Origin: Monosporascus cannonballus
Lineage: Eukaryota > Ascomycota > Sordariomycetes > Xylariales
Length of the DNA: 64,000 nucleotides
Assembly: GCA_004154925.1 (NCBI GenBank)
Contig: QJNS01000037.1
Coordinates: 338,824 to 402,823, forward strand
Reading direction: 5' to 3'
Positions 1 to 11,326 of the stretch are shown here, in pieces; the stretch's first letter is position 1; the number at the start of each line of letters is the position of its first letter. The notes under the pieces were generated by a model. The model searched no databases, was not told where the DNA came from, and saw only the letters and a list, made by a program, of their open reading frames with translations. Position numbers and translations under genes: made by a program.

Positions 1-85
1 CAAATTTCATGTGCATTGCCCTTCGCCAACGACCCAAGTAACGTTGGTAGTGGGTTTCTATCAACGATCCATTAGACGCGACGGC

Positions 86-1177
86 CTAATCATTCAAATC
101 GATCTCCTGTTCCGCCAAGGAAGCTTTAATGTCGTAGTTCTCGTGAAAGAATTTTGAGGATCTAATGGTCTGCACAGTGAGATCTGTCTCTAGTCGTTTC
201 AACGTCAAGTAAAAGTCGGACCGCTCAATAGAAGCAGTCATGTGCTTGAAGGCCGCCCAATGTTTGGTCGAGGCTAGATGGTGCATCTCCATAACCCTTC
301 CCTCCAGGATTTCTAAGAGTTCGGCATTTCCAGCTTCATTCGGCGAGCTCTTGGCCCAAGCCAGGTACTCCGCCACGGCTTGAGATAGACCTGCGAGCTT
401 TGCCTGTGTGTTGAATATAGTAGAAATGAAGTCTACCACCGGTGCCGACGGGAACGTTTGGTCGCCCGTATCTATAGTAGACGGCATAACTAATGCCGGT
501 GTCATGGTGGCGCTCCCGCGTCCGCTCATTGTGCGCAGCTCGTTTAGACTGGGAACTGAGCTCTGGCGCGGCGGTCCGGAGAAGAGATCGTCCTCTGTTA
601 TCTGGGATACGACCCCGGGAGCCATCGAACTCTCTTGTAACGTCCGTAAAAACTCGTCGGTACCATCGTCGCAGTCCCCGAACGGTGCGTTAATTCCCGA
701 AAAAAATCACTGGTCGGTAGCACCGGCCCGGACGTGATCGGTGGTGGTTGAAGGGGTATCTGAAGGTCCAGCATGGTGTTGTCGGGCAATGTATTAAAAA
801 CCAATGGATTTGATATGCTTAAGCCCTGGCTAGAGGCTCCGGTTCTCTGTTCCATGATCTGAGCTTCCGCTTTGGCTCCAGTTCCGTGTGGTATTAGCCC
901 CTATTCAGCTATATGGTAGGTATGGCTTTTCAATAAGAAAAGCTTTTAGATTTAAGGGTCCAACGAAAACTTTCATGGGGGAGACGGAGACAAGATCCTT
1001 ACCGACTCGATCTTGCAGACTTTCAATCGTCTGCACCAAGTCTCCCCGTGTCGGCGTTGATGACGAGGTATATATGCATTCCTCTCCCGATCGCCTGCAC
1101 TTCTCACACGCCGGTTGCTCCCCATTGCAACGCACCTTGCGGTCGCGGCAAGATTTGCATGCGATATGTCTAGACAT
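86..1177 (-). pseudogene. Zn2Cys6 transcription factor, likely cluster regulator, frameshifted
   Basis: Fungal binuclear-zinc DNA-binding regulator. From the ATG at 1177 the first exon (1177-1003) encodes the zinc cluster near residues 6-34, with Cys spacing C-x2-C-x6-C-x6-C-x2-C-x6-C and a basic stretch RDRKVRC, then a short coiled segment. A GTAAGG donor at 1002 and an acceptor ending at 876 give a 127-bp intron and join in frame. Exon 2 continues to a stop at 86-88, but the frame breaks at a run of seven A on the plus strand (700-706). Upstream codons run into TAA at 598-600, whereas the clearly coding downstream part (about 200 codons) is in the next frame. One more base in this run would make a protein of about 321 residues. 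An ATG further upstream (1219) exists, but the zinc cluster starts immediately after 1177. Its position at the edge of the PKS genes suggests a pathway regulator; size and layout recall AflR-like regulators, which I did not verify. A homopolymer sequencing error is possible. Confidence 0.72.
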
Positions 1178-1416
1178 ATTCGATAAAGACGAAATGCATA
1201 AGTTCGCTGGAATGAGCAATCTCTGCAGCGGGTGCGACTCATACGATTAAAGATGATGTTTCCGGTTCACGATTAAATAGGAGAACATAGGTTTGCCTTC
1301 TGGAATAGACACTTCCAGGACTATCCCACGCTTGAATGGCGACTGAGTAGCAGGTAAACTGCATCCTGGTCATTAGATATCCCTACCAGTGTAGGCGTGA
1401 TCTTCCTTTTTAGGTG
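1178..1416. other. Upstream region of the regulator gene
   Basis: This 239-bp stretch lies between the regulator start and the AT-rich block. It presumably holds the regulator promoter. I see no convincing TATA box or binding palindrome. The AT-rich block begins abruptly at its far end, so any upstream control elements beyond 240 bp have been replaced by repeat DNA. Confidence 0.4.
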
Positions 1417-1439
1417 GTGTTCGGGACATTTTAACAACT
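1417..1439 (+). repeat. Left terminal inverted repeat of the AT-rich block
   Basis: Fifteen bases, GTGTTCGGGACATTT, match the reverse complement of 3917-3931 exactly. The sharp switch to AT-rich DNA lies just inside it. Confidence 0.55.
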
Positions 1440-3909
1440 GATATTTATGGCCCGTGCTAGCTCTGTTAATTAGTGAAACGTTAATAAATTTGTTAATATT
1501 AAATTTTTTTTATTATTTTAAGTTTTATTTTAATTAATTTTATTATTTCGTAATATAAATAAATAATTACCGTTTTTAATATATATATTAATAAATCTAA
1601 TATTAATATTTTTATTTAATAAAATATAACGTATTTAAAATAAAATCAAAAATTATAAAATTAAAAACATATAATTATTAAACCGTAATTAATAAATTAA
1701 ATACGTAAAAAAGTTTGGTAATATAAAAATAAATAAAAAATAAATATAATTATTTTTAAATAAATTTTAAGTATAATTTATAATAAAAAATACACAATTT
1801 TAATTAATTTTTTTAAATTTTTATAATTAAATTCAAAATATAAGGAAATTACTTAAAACTTAATATTATTTTTTATATTAAATTATATAATAATATTAAA
1901 TTATTATTTAAATATATTTTAAAATAAAAATTTTTTAATATAAAATTTTAAAATGCATTAAATTTTATAGAATTATATTTAAATTTTTTATGAAAATTAA
2001 AAATAAATTAATTATTAACCAAAAAAAATAAATAATTTTATTAAAAAAAAGGAAATTATTTTCGTATTATAATAAATATATATTTATATTTATAAGTATT
2101 TTGTTAATAATTTAAAAATATAAAAATTTATAATAAAAAATTAAATATAAATAAAATTTTAAACTTTTTAATAAAATTTATATTATATAATTTCACGATA
2201 ATATATTAATTTATATTATCCGAATTTAAATTTATAATAATTAATTTATTATTATATTTTTTAATTTAAGTAATAATTTAAAATTTTAATAATTTAAAGA
2301 TTTTGAAAAAAATAAAAATTTAAATTGTAAAAATTACGTACGTAATAAAAAATATTCTATAATAATAATAAAAACATTACGAATTTTTTAAATATAAAAA
2401 ATAATATAAATAATACAAATAATATAAATATAAAGACATAAAAATATTAAAAATATTAAAATAATACAAATAATAAAAATATTTAAAAATAAATAAATAA
2501 TTTTTTAAATTAATATATTTTATTTAAAAACTATTAAATTTATGTATAAAATAAATATATTGTATATTTAATAATATTTAAAATATTATAATAAAACTGT
2601 AAAAAATTAATTAATTTTTTAACGTTTATTAATTAATTTATTATATTTTAATATTAAATGTTTTTAGTTAATTTACAATAATAATATTATTATTTTTATT
2701 TTATTGTTTTGATTTTTATTTTAATTCAAATATTTAATATATATTTTATTTTTTTTTATAATTTTAATATAATTTAATAAAAAATTAAAAAAGTTAACGA
2801 TAACGTAAATATATTTTAATATAATATTAATATATAAAAATATGTTTTTTTATTTATTAAAAGTTTTTATAATATCGTTCCGTAAATACGTACATTTTAA
2901 ATTATATGGTTTTTTCGACATATATAATTTTATTTTAATTTATATTTATTTTTAAAAATATTATTATATTTCATAATATAAAATCAAATTTATTTATTAA
3001 TAATATATTTAATATTACGGAATAAATATTTAGTTTTAAAAATTAAACATTATTATAATTAATTTTATTATTAAAACTTTTACCGTTATTTATAATTTTT
3101 TTAATTTATTAATATGTAAATAAATTTTTTATTAAAATTATAAATAATTAATATATTAGTTAATAATTTGTTTTATAATTTCTTTATATTTTTCATTTAA
3201 AAAATTATTTTTAGTTTTACTTTTACAATAAAAATTCTGAAATATTTTAAATTTATTTATAAATTATAAAAAACATTTCCGTTATTTATAAATTTTTAAT
3301 TTAAGTAAATATTAATAAATTTAATAATAAAATATATTAATATTATAAAAACGTTTAAAATATCATAAAATAAATATTAAATAATATTATTATCTTTTAT
3401 AAAATAATTTATCATAAATTAAATTTAAAAATTTTAAATTATAATATAAAAAAAATATCATTATTTTATTTATCGAAATCCGTAATATTTTTAAATCTGT
3501 ATTTTTTAATAATTAATTACATAATATATAATATATAATTTTTAAGTTTTTAATTTTTTTAAAATAATTATTAATTAAATATAATATCTCGGATATATAT
3601 GAAATATTTATTAAATTATTAACATATATTTTTATATAGCGGTAAAAATTAAAATTAATAAATACGAAAATAATAAAAAAATAATGTAAAAATAAAATAA
3701 TATTTTAAATATAATTTATATATTATTTATTAATAATTTAAATATTTTAAAAATTATTAAAATTAAAATAAAGGAAAATTAATATATTAATTAAATATAA
3801 TTCGTTTAAGTCCGTTAAAAAAATCAGTAATTTTCATTAAAAAAATAAGAATGCTAATATTAATAGATCCGAACGGTTTGTTGAAGATGATGTTGATTCC
3901 CCACAAATA

Positions 3910-3931
3910 CGCGTTGAAATGTCCCGAACAC
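3910..3931 (-). repeat. Right terminal inverted repeat of the AT-rich block
   Basis: Read on the minus strand it begins GTGTTCGGGACATTT, identical to the left end at 1417. Normal base composition resumes immediately outside. Confidence 0.55.
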
Positions 3932-4345
3932 GCCCTTACTTTCTTGAGTTATCATACAGCTTTCTTATTGCACTCGGATTGAAGTTCAACGGGCTTTGAG
4001 GCTGAAGCTTATCAAATTTGGTACACCAACAGGATTCCTCGAACATCAGCTCCATGCAAGCGACCCTATCGCGCATAAGATGGCGTAAGTGGCGCCGGGG
4101 TTCGCTGCCGTCTAATGTGGGGTGAGGTTCTGAACAGCTAGTTTTATTGCTGGTCGACCCGGACCCTTTGGATGCCATTCTCCTCGGACACCATAGTAAT
4201 AAGGCTGCATAGTCACGTGGTTCCAGTCAAACCCAGTGTAGACGAGACGGCGTGATTCATATACCTCCTCGACCCCCTGGTGGTTCAGTCTGTGTTTGAT
4301 ACGGTCGAAGAGGTGAATGCAAAAGTCAACCGTGCCACTGTCCTG
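3932..4345 (-). pseudogene. Possible C-terminal relic of a fungal PD-(D/E)XK-like protein
   Basis: Reading the minus strand from about 4345 to 4130 gives a stop-free stretch containing VDFCIHL, then LNHQGVEE about twelve residues on, and YGVRGEW further along. Fungal restriction-endonuclease-like proteins of secondary-metabolite and effector loci often have a VDFCIYL...INHT arrangement, which is why I considered this. The expected catalytic E-T-K motif is not visible, and the frame closes at TAG soon after. A second short open frame (4178-3936) overlaps the end in another register. It abuts the right inverted repeat of the AT-rich block, so an insertion could have truncated it. This is a weak call from remembered family patterns only. 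Confidence 0.25.
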
Positions 4346-5116
4346 GCAGCGCTACGGAGACGTGGGTGAACGTGGGTAAGCGCGGCTCCACCTCCAGGGG
4401 CCACAAACAGCCAGCGGCCTTCTTGAGCCTTCCCAGCCTCTAGAATAACGGAGCCTACCATTTCAGCTTGTAACCCTTCTTTCTATATCCGCATCCCCAC
4501 TCTGATCTGTGCTCACTGCCCTGACTGCCGCTATATATCTCTCGATATGCTCTGGGATATAGCATATGCTCCCGTATGTAGTACAGAGTCAGGGCGTAGC
4601 CGAGTCCCCCGGGACGTACCGCAATGGCTTGTTCGGGAGTACCTGACTGTGCCCAATTGCCAATCGATGAACAAAGACAACCGTTTGGCAATCAGAGCAT
4701 GCCGGAAACGGAAATGTCGTTCACTGGATATGGTAGCCCGAGTGGCTCGTCCATGTCGTTGTTTCCAATTGGGTCAACTTGAGCTAGTCAGTGAACACCT
4801 TGCTTGCCCTTCAGGCTAACAAGGGCCGATGGTCCTCGGGAACCTAGTCCCGATATATAAGTTAAAGGGGTGATTTTGGTTGGTTACAGTACCTCCAATG
4901 GGCTACTCTATGCCATATAGGGTTAGGGTGTGTATAGAAGATTATATGGCATGTGGGGTTGTCGATTTCTTTTAAGATCGATCATCTTTGAGAATTGGAA
5001 GCCTTCGATAGCGGTAAGCACCAGTAGAATGATCCCTGATGCCCAAGCCCATGCAAATTTGAATGTGATTCTACATGGTTATAAAGTGGCCTGGCGACGG
5101 TATCTAACTGAGATAC
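4346..5116. other. Intergenic DNA, nothing recognised
   Basis: Several short open frames of 60-90 codons occur on both strands, but none has splice signals, third-position GC bias or a recognisable motif. I see no RNA gene here. Confidence 0.5.
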
Positions 5117-5121
5117 ACTCC

Positions 5122-5338
5122 TGTGAGACCCTGCATCACAAAGAAGCATTTAACTGAAAAAGAAGTGTATTAAAGGTTGCATAACCTCTAGAAGGTCCAT
5201 TATAGAAGGTGAAGGTGGTGAACCCTCCTTAAATACAGATAAAAACAGTGGTAGCCAAGAGATAAGACTACCGGAGTGGCCGAAGCAATTTCCACTAGCC
5301 GGTTAGCTAACTAAGCCATGGCGTTGCTAGGTTCAACA
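5122..5338 (-). mobile_element. Solo LTR of the copia-type element, with 5-bp target duplication
   Basis: Read on the minus strand, this 217-bp stretch starts TGTTGAACC and ends CTCACA. It aligns along most of its length with the 3' LTR at 39041-39279: shared blocks include CTAAGCC, the CCTCTAGAAGG region, ATTAAAGGTTGCAT and TGAGACCCTGCATCAC (in reverse). It is flanked by ACTCC at 5117-5121 and ACTCC at 5339-5343, the 5-bp target duplication expected for LTR integration. No internal sequence remains, so it is a solo LTR left by LTR-LTR recombination. It is diverged from the 39-kb copy by indels as well as transitions and is not strongly RIP-mutated. Confidence 0.85.
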
Positions 5339-5343
5339 ACTCC

Positions 5344-6386
5344 AGTGAATTATACTAGTGAATTGAAATTGAAACAAGTAATGAGGGTCCCTTCGAAACA
5401 TTGGCCTCATAGCTTATCTAGTGGGGGCGTCCTCAGTCGGGAATTGATACATCCCTGTTTAAGGGTCCCTTGTCATCTTAACTTGCGGTGATCTAGGGAT
5501 TGATAGTGTCAACGAGACGTGCGTTGCAAGTCGTGGGGCAAAGATGGTCTTCGTGATACGCGGCCTTATACCACGAATACCCCTGCACGTAAGATCGTGG
5601 TGCATACAGTTCGTAAGAGTTTCTAATGAGCTGGAATTCTAGAAAGCGAACTGCCCTTCTTGATAGAATCCACCGTTGGACGATCTACGCGTATTAGCTC
5701 CTATCCCGTTAGTTTACATCAGCCCACCGCTACCGACCCCCCGTATCGAGAAGACCACGGACAGAAGGTTATTCGCGACAGGCAGGGCACCTAGCAAAGA
5801 ATAAGCGGTTAGAGCGACATCGGACTATTTCCATCTTGGCAGAATGTGCCTTCTTCCACGAAGATGCCACAGGCTCGCACGATTGTCATTTCAAGACACT
5901 CATCCTCCGCGTGGATCTGCGAATATCCCCACGTCCCGCAGACCATTATGGCGGCTTCGCGATGCATTGCTTCTGTGATTGGACCGTAACCTTCATCAGT
6001 CGTGCGATAATGAAGTACTGGTACGTCACGCCAAGCTATCGCTTGATGACCGCGGCTGGTGCAAACGGCATGACTTCTATCCGTTCTTACACCAGGTCTG
6101 TAGGAATTCTTTGGGACGGTTTATGTGTACCAGACAGGCTACGAACGTCTGTAAAGCCACATCTTCTCTTTGGGTCTTCAATGTAACCCAGCCCTGTCAG
6201 CTACCACCAGTAAAGGAGCTTGCAGTAACGGGCGCACTGCACACCCCCTGACAGTTTAGGGAGCTGAAAATAAGCTAGACATGTGGCATGCAGCCAGTCA
6301 TATTCCTTTCTACAACGTTCTAGATGCCTGCAGCTATGATCCACTCCCGTTTACCATTTGCCGCGGCATATCCGTTGTCGCCGTAT
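5344..6386. other. Intergenic DNA between solo LTR and monooxygenase gene
   Basis: The longest open frame (5836-6186, plus) would encode 116 residues, but it shows no domain, no signal and no splice partner; I regard it as chance. The 3' untranslated region of the monooxygenase gene must begin at about 6386 and run leftward. Confidence 0.45.
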
Positions 6387-8413
6387 CTATCCGTTGTATA
6401 CCCATTGGTAGTCTTTTGTAGCCCTCGTCATTTGTGACACGCCTTGATGGTCACCTTTTCCATGAGCTGAAGCCAGCTTTCTGCTTGCTAGATACTCATC
6501 TACGAAGCCATTAAAGTCAGTAGGTTGGTAGGGGCTGAATACCTCCGCCAAGATGTTAGACTTCCTGCTGCTATTCAGACCGAGGTCGGCAAATATGCTA
6601 TCAATATACTATATCTCGTTAGTCGCAGAGGCCTGCAGTCCAGGTTCTAGTTTTTATGCAAGTACTTACTGGGAGGAAGTCGTAAAGAGAGTACGGGAAC
6701 TTTTGTCCTTGGTTGAGGTATCTCTTACGTGTCCAAGCATTCCAGAGAGCTACCTCCTTTGCCATCTCGTCGGCATCAGGGAGATCAATCTCTCCGAGGA
6801 GGTACAGTATAGTCCAAAGCGACTGGACTTCTGAAACTAGTGGAGTTTGTACGGTATGGATCTGTCCCAGAATTGCAAGGGACCGATCCCCCCTTTCGGC
6901 TAGCGATACTGGAATCGAGCGGCGGTAGAGTCTCCATTTTTGCTGCAGGCTCGGATCAAGTGGCTTCGGGTTCTTCAACGTCGGAGGCTTTGAGAGGAAA
7001 GGCAACATCTCGTCCACAATCCGATCAGCCTCAATGTCGTATCTTCTCCAGTCGATACCCTTTCCCGAGGCGTCAGGGATTATCTGCCCATGGTACCCCG
7101 GGAGGCCGATCTCTGCCTTATGCTTCTCGTCGAAAATGGCAAAGTGGTCGCCCCAACCTGTGCACATGACTAGGTAGTCGGCATCAAGCACTTCACCGGT
7201 CTTCAACGTGACGCTGCGTTCTTGTGTAGAACGTATCTCACCACGAACGATGTTCAGGGTCGGCTTGTGAAGTGTCGCCCAGAAGTCCGGCAGGGTGACT
7301 ACGCCCAGACCCGAATGGGCCCAGAAGACGCTAGCGAAAGAGTCAACAACTGCTTACTACGTGACGTGCTGGTAGAGCCCTTACCTCTGGCGATCGATTT
7401 CTGGCTTTAACATTTCCACGTGGTCGCCTCTTGCGTAGCCTGCATGAACCCCACTAACGTAATCCAGGAAATCCCAGAATCGCCCCACGCACCATCGGCC
7501 GGGCGTGGTTCTTTGCAGAAGCCAGTAGAGTCGCCCTTTCGTGTTTAGGATGGAAGGACTGAGGTGCGTCATCAGCCGAGTTGACGCAACGGCAATGGTG
7601 TTTACCATGTTTAGGACCCTGAAAGGCAAGATAGATAGCGGGCCGCCTCCGTCCTCCCGAATCACCCAGGTCACCTTCTTGCCCATGTTGAGAAGCAGGT
7701 ACACGGCGTCGTAGGCTGACTTGGCAGCGCCGGTGACAATGACGTTTTCAATGCTGCCATCGCCGAGGGCATTCCAGGACTTGCCGAGATCCCGAGAATG
7801 GATGATTGGGACCGAGTCCGGAGCACGTTCAAGTTCTGGCATATATGGGATTGAAGTAACTCCAGTGGCCACGAGCAGCTTCTCAGCCTCTATTATGTCT
7901 TGGCACTCGCGAAGAGCGAGACGCCATCCATCAGGTAGCTTTTTGGCTTCCTTCACGAACGTGTTGAACCTTATACGGCGCAGCAAGTCGTGGTTTTCAG
8001 CATAGTTTTGGAGATAGTTGTGAATCATCTCGCCCGTAACGCTGGGATCCTTAGGGTCCCCACCGTTAGGTGGCATCGGCGTATCAGAATAATTAAAGAG
8101 CTAGTCCCAAGAAGTCAGCGCGTAGTCCCAATTGAGAAGTGTTTGGCTACGCTTTGACGTACCCCGAGCCGAACTTGCGCTACCAGGTTTGGATATATCC
8201 TGTCCTTGCTCCAAACCCCACCAACGGTATTATCGGAGTCGATAATGAGCAGGTTTGCATCTGGCCTAAGTCGAAGATATGTTCTAGCTGATACAAGCCC
8301 ATACCACCCTAAACGCTATGTTAGCACGTGGTCGATACCATACCCGTAACGTAGCCCGCCTTACCAGCGCCGATGATAACCACATCGACTTTTTGGACCT
8401 TGTGTGCGCCCAT
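6387..8413 (-). CDS. FAD-dependent monooxygenase (class B flavoprotein type), 597 aa, 5 exons
   Basis: Predicted NAD(P)H- and FAD-dependent oxygenase, probably a tailoring enzyme for the neighbouring polyketide. Exons on the minus strand are 8413-8365, 8308-8163, 8100-7385, 7330-6670 and 6608-6387; the four introns (56, 62, 54 and 61 bp) have GT-AG ends and all phases agree, giving 598 codons including TAG. An N-terminal FAD-binding GxGxxG (GAGWYG, residues 15-20) is interrupted by intron 1, and a second Rossmann-like motif (TGAAKSAYD) lies at about residue 189, as in flavin monooxygenases that use NADPH. A late ATG-like motif, ATGV, and CTGWGDH further on fit the family. The Baeyer-Villiger fingerprint FxGxxxHxxxW is not visible, so hydroxylation, epoxidation or another oxygenation is as likely as ester formation. 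No lesion was found. Role in the pathway is inferred from position only. Confidence 0.85.
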
Positions 8414-9564
8414 CTCACTGGATATCTAAAACAGCCTGTGATTCCTTCGGTGGGAATGGAGATGTGCACTGAACAAAAGGCTGAACTTGATAGAGATTCC
8501 TGATAGGCACCAAAGCCAGTAAGCTAGCGTATAGCATAGGAGGTCGCAATCGTAAGGGGTCATCAGAAAATGCCGTTTGGGAAGATTGACCAGAATTCAG
8601 TTGTTCTATAGTTCTCGCACAGTCAGGCTCCGCTCTCTTACTTCATATATGATACCCCTGACGAGCATGCAGACTTTTGCCTCAATAAGGCTCGGGGAGT
8701 CCGCCGAACGACGCTTGGCGATTGGCGTCAGGGATCATCCACGACAGACGATATCGGCCTGTGATAGGGGCTCTGCATTGGTGGCGTGGCGGTTGCTTCC
8801 TAATCTTACGTTGGCATTTTAATGGGACATGGGGTGCAGGATCCGGGGGCAACCCGAGTAGGCGGTATAGGGCTGCTCAGATCCGGACCGAAGGCCCCAC
8901 ACCGCCTTACATACACGAAATGAAACCGGTTTCCGCTCCGAGGATTGAACGTATCATGTCTGCTCGTCGGTTTCGCCGCCGGTGAAGGGCAATGCTGTAG
9001 CCTAAAATATATACATTAAGGGATGATTCCTGACCGACGGTGTGGGACGGCGATCTCGGCAATTCCCAAGTACACAAACTTATTCGTATGCCGCGCAATA
9101 TAGTTGAATGGAGATACTCCACCGAACATCAAGCCGAACATGGTAAAGTACACCCATTGGCACGTAAATTCTGTAGCGGAGTGTGCGGGTACATCTTAGC
9201 GGACCAGGTTCTTTAGCCCAATATGCGGGTTCGCATTCCTAGATAAATTCTTGAACGGGATGTGGGGGTCGTGGAATGAGCTGCATGCTTCCATTATGGA
9301 TACTTGGATGTAGCTAAATCGACATGGCATCGATTCACAACGGGCGACACATTCAGAATACGGCAAATGCCCAATGCGTGAGTCAAGCTAAATTAGCCTA
9401 CACCTTCCAAACCTGTCCTAACTAGAGGTTTCACCGCTTCACCGCCTTGTGTATCGCACCAATCACTTCATGACATCCCCCTTAATAACTATTTTGCATC
9501 GGTAATTTGAGGCCCGACGTGTAGCTGGTTTTCCCGAGCGTACAGGGCTAATGAAACGGTTGCC
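8414..9564. other. Intergenic DNA between monooxygenase and membrane-protein genes
   Basis: This region holds the monooxygenase promoter (near 8414) and the 3' flank of the membrane-protein gene. Short open frames on both strands overlap each other and show no domain. I see no repeat or RNA gene. Confidence 0.45.
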
Positions 9565-9689
9565 CTATAGCGTATCAGAAGTCAGCAAGAGCTTCCGAAG
9601 GAACGGTTGTGGCGGTGGAGACCACCCCGTCAAGCTCGCCTTGGCAACGTTGGATGGCGCGGTGTAAGGACTTTCTGTCGTTAGACTAC

Positions 9690-11131
9690 TCACCCTGGAC
9701 CAATAGTAACATACCCAGCAAGCATGAGAAGAACCAGCATCGGCTTCGAGCGCCGTTGCCCTGCGGGGGTCCTCGCGAGCAGCATGAACGCCCACGACAT
9801 GCTCGAGAGACCAATGATGATTAGGTCGTACTGCAGAAACAGCCAAGGACCGCGGATCAAGATGTCTGAAACTCCAGCAGGACCGGTGAATGGGAATGGT
9901 ACATACATCCGCACAAAGTTCGTGCCCTGGTCATTGCTCGTGAGCACCCTGCTAACGGAATACAAGTGGCCCACCGCTGACGAGACCGCTGCCAAGAGAT
10001 AGGATCCTCGAATCCACAGAAAAGGGTTGTGAATCGGCTTTCTAACGTCAGGGCCCGTCTGGCCACGTAGGCACCACGTCATGTTCTGCAAACCCATCTG
10101 TATCCAAGCTACCCAGATCGGATCCGGTTGCCAGGTTGCAAGGATCGTCTGATGAGCCACAGCTGATCGACTATCTGGGCCGTTCCAGGTGGGTGCCATG
10201 CCAATGAGTGCTGGGATGATTGCGCCTATGAGGAAGCTGAACGGTATAGCTCTTGCCTTATTCAGGTCCCGAACTCTGTATACCTCCGTTTCGGTGACCC
10301 AGAGGAGATGGCAGGCGTAATATAGGGGCAAGGAGATCGCAGCACCGAAACACTGCCAGAGAATGCCAAAGATGACTGGCCTGGAGAAGTATGAGCCACC
10401 AAGCGGATCGGGACAGAAATATGGGCTATGGAAAGATATGTTTCTTACCCCGCAATCCACTTGGGTTTCTTCCCTGGACGGATTGCCTCGACAAATAGCC
10501 AGACAAACGCAGACTGGAGCGTGGAGTAAGCATCGACGAGGAACAAGTTATAGCCTTCATCGTGGCCGTTGGTCCCGTAGAAAAAGAAGGCGACAAGAAC
10601 CGCAATAGGATAATCAATAATGGGGATTCCTGTGTAGTCCGTTTTGAGGGGAACGTTTTCGTTCAGCTTGCCCTGCCATACAGCAAGTAGCAACGCTTTG
10701 ACAGTGCCGTTCAAAAGACATATCCCCCAAAGAAGAAACGTCGCCAGCACGGCGAGCGAGCGAAAGTAGAGAGTCGTAGACCACATATTCGTGAAGGCGT
10801 TGATTTCGTATGTGTCATAGACAAGATCACGAGAATGTTCCCAGGCTCGAAAGTTGGGGACCTGATACTGAAGAATACACCCAACCTGGTGAGATTGGCA
10901 AGACCTAGACAAGACGTCCAATTCTTCAAGCACTTAATCTCGGTGACCTGGACAGATATCAGGTTTGCCACCGAGGAGCCCCAATGATGCAAAGGCGGTG
11001 TTCGGTCCGACGGGTGGGACTCGGGGTCGCCCCGAGCGTGTAAGCATACCGAGAACGGCACCCAGATACAGCAAGTGATGCACCCAGCGCTTAAGCTGCC
11101 CCGAGCTTAAGCTAGCATGGGGGATCGACAT
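9690..11131 (-). pseudogene. Polytopic membrane protein of the metabolite cluster, one in-frame TAA
   Basis: The product has many hydrophobic segments (for example around residues 20-35, and repeatedly in the last 250 residues) and motifs such as VPPVGPNTAFASLG, DYPIAVLVAFFFYGTNG and FGAAISLPLYYACHLLW. Coding runs from ATG at 11131 to 10449, then a GTAAGA intron (10448-10381, 68 bp), then 10380 to at least 9690; a GTGAGT donor near 9693 suggests one more short exon ending around 9565, which I could not fix. At 10934-10936 an in-frame TAA interrupts otherwise continuous coding: about 65 codons precede it and more than 160 follow in the same register. No GT-AG pair with the right phase removes it. 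CAA-to-TAA would be a RIP-type change. Large integral-membrane proteins of this kind occur in fungal polyketide and meroterpenoid clusters, and some are transmembrane cyclases (MacJ/AscI type); that function is a suggestion, not shown. Confidence 0.65.
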
Positions 11132-11326
11132 GGCGAATTTGTGCGTGACGTGATATAGGACCGCTAGTTAATAAATCACAAGCCCGAGTCCGCGGTTGTT
11201 GGGCCATCTGATCAAGTTGACACCACATATATTTGACACATCTGCTGCAGGCGCCTACTTAGCATCAGCATCCTACACAGCCCGAAGAACCATTGATTGG
11301 AAGAACACCTACCTCGATACCCTAAA
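11132..11326. promoter_or_regulatory. Shared divergent promoter between membrane protein and PKS
   Basis: Only 195 bp separate the ATG of the membrane-protein gene (11131, minus) from the ATG of the PKS (11327, plus), so the two are likely co-regulated. A CCGCGG palindrome lies at 11190-11195, within a CCGAGTCCGCGG context; inverted CGG triplets are typical half-sites for Zn2Cys6 regulators, so this is a candidate operator for the regulator at 86-1177. This link is inferred. Confidence 0.4.

Larger units (their letters stand above)
1417..3931. mobile_element. RIP-degraded AT-rich block bounded by terminal inverted repeats
   Basis: The block is extremely AT-rich and has no open frame, as expected for heavily RIP-mutated repeat DNA. 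Its edges carry an inverted repeat: GTGTTCGGGACATTT at 1417-1431 and the reverse complement ending at 3931, with further partial agreement inside (a following AAC, then TATTT and TGG). This suggests a class II DNA transposon of about 2.5 kb. The short G-rich termini recall hAT-type ends, but I could not find a matching 8-bp target duplication (the flanks tttaggtg and gcccttac differ), so the superfamily is open. No transposase residues can be read through the mutations. Confidence 0.5.

Noticed and set aside
5836..6186. 116-codon open frame on the plus strand
   Set aside because: No motif, no codon bias and no splice partner; overlapping frames of similar length exist.
9565..9690. Final exon of the membrane-protein gene
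   Set aside because: Several acceptors are possible and none gives a clearly conserved ending, so I did not fix the 3' boundary.
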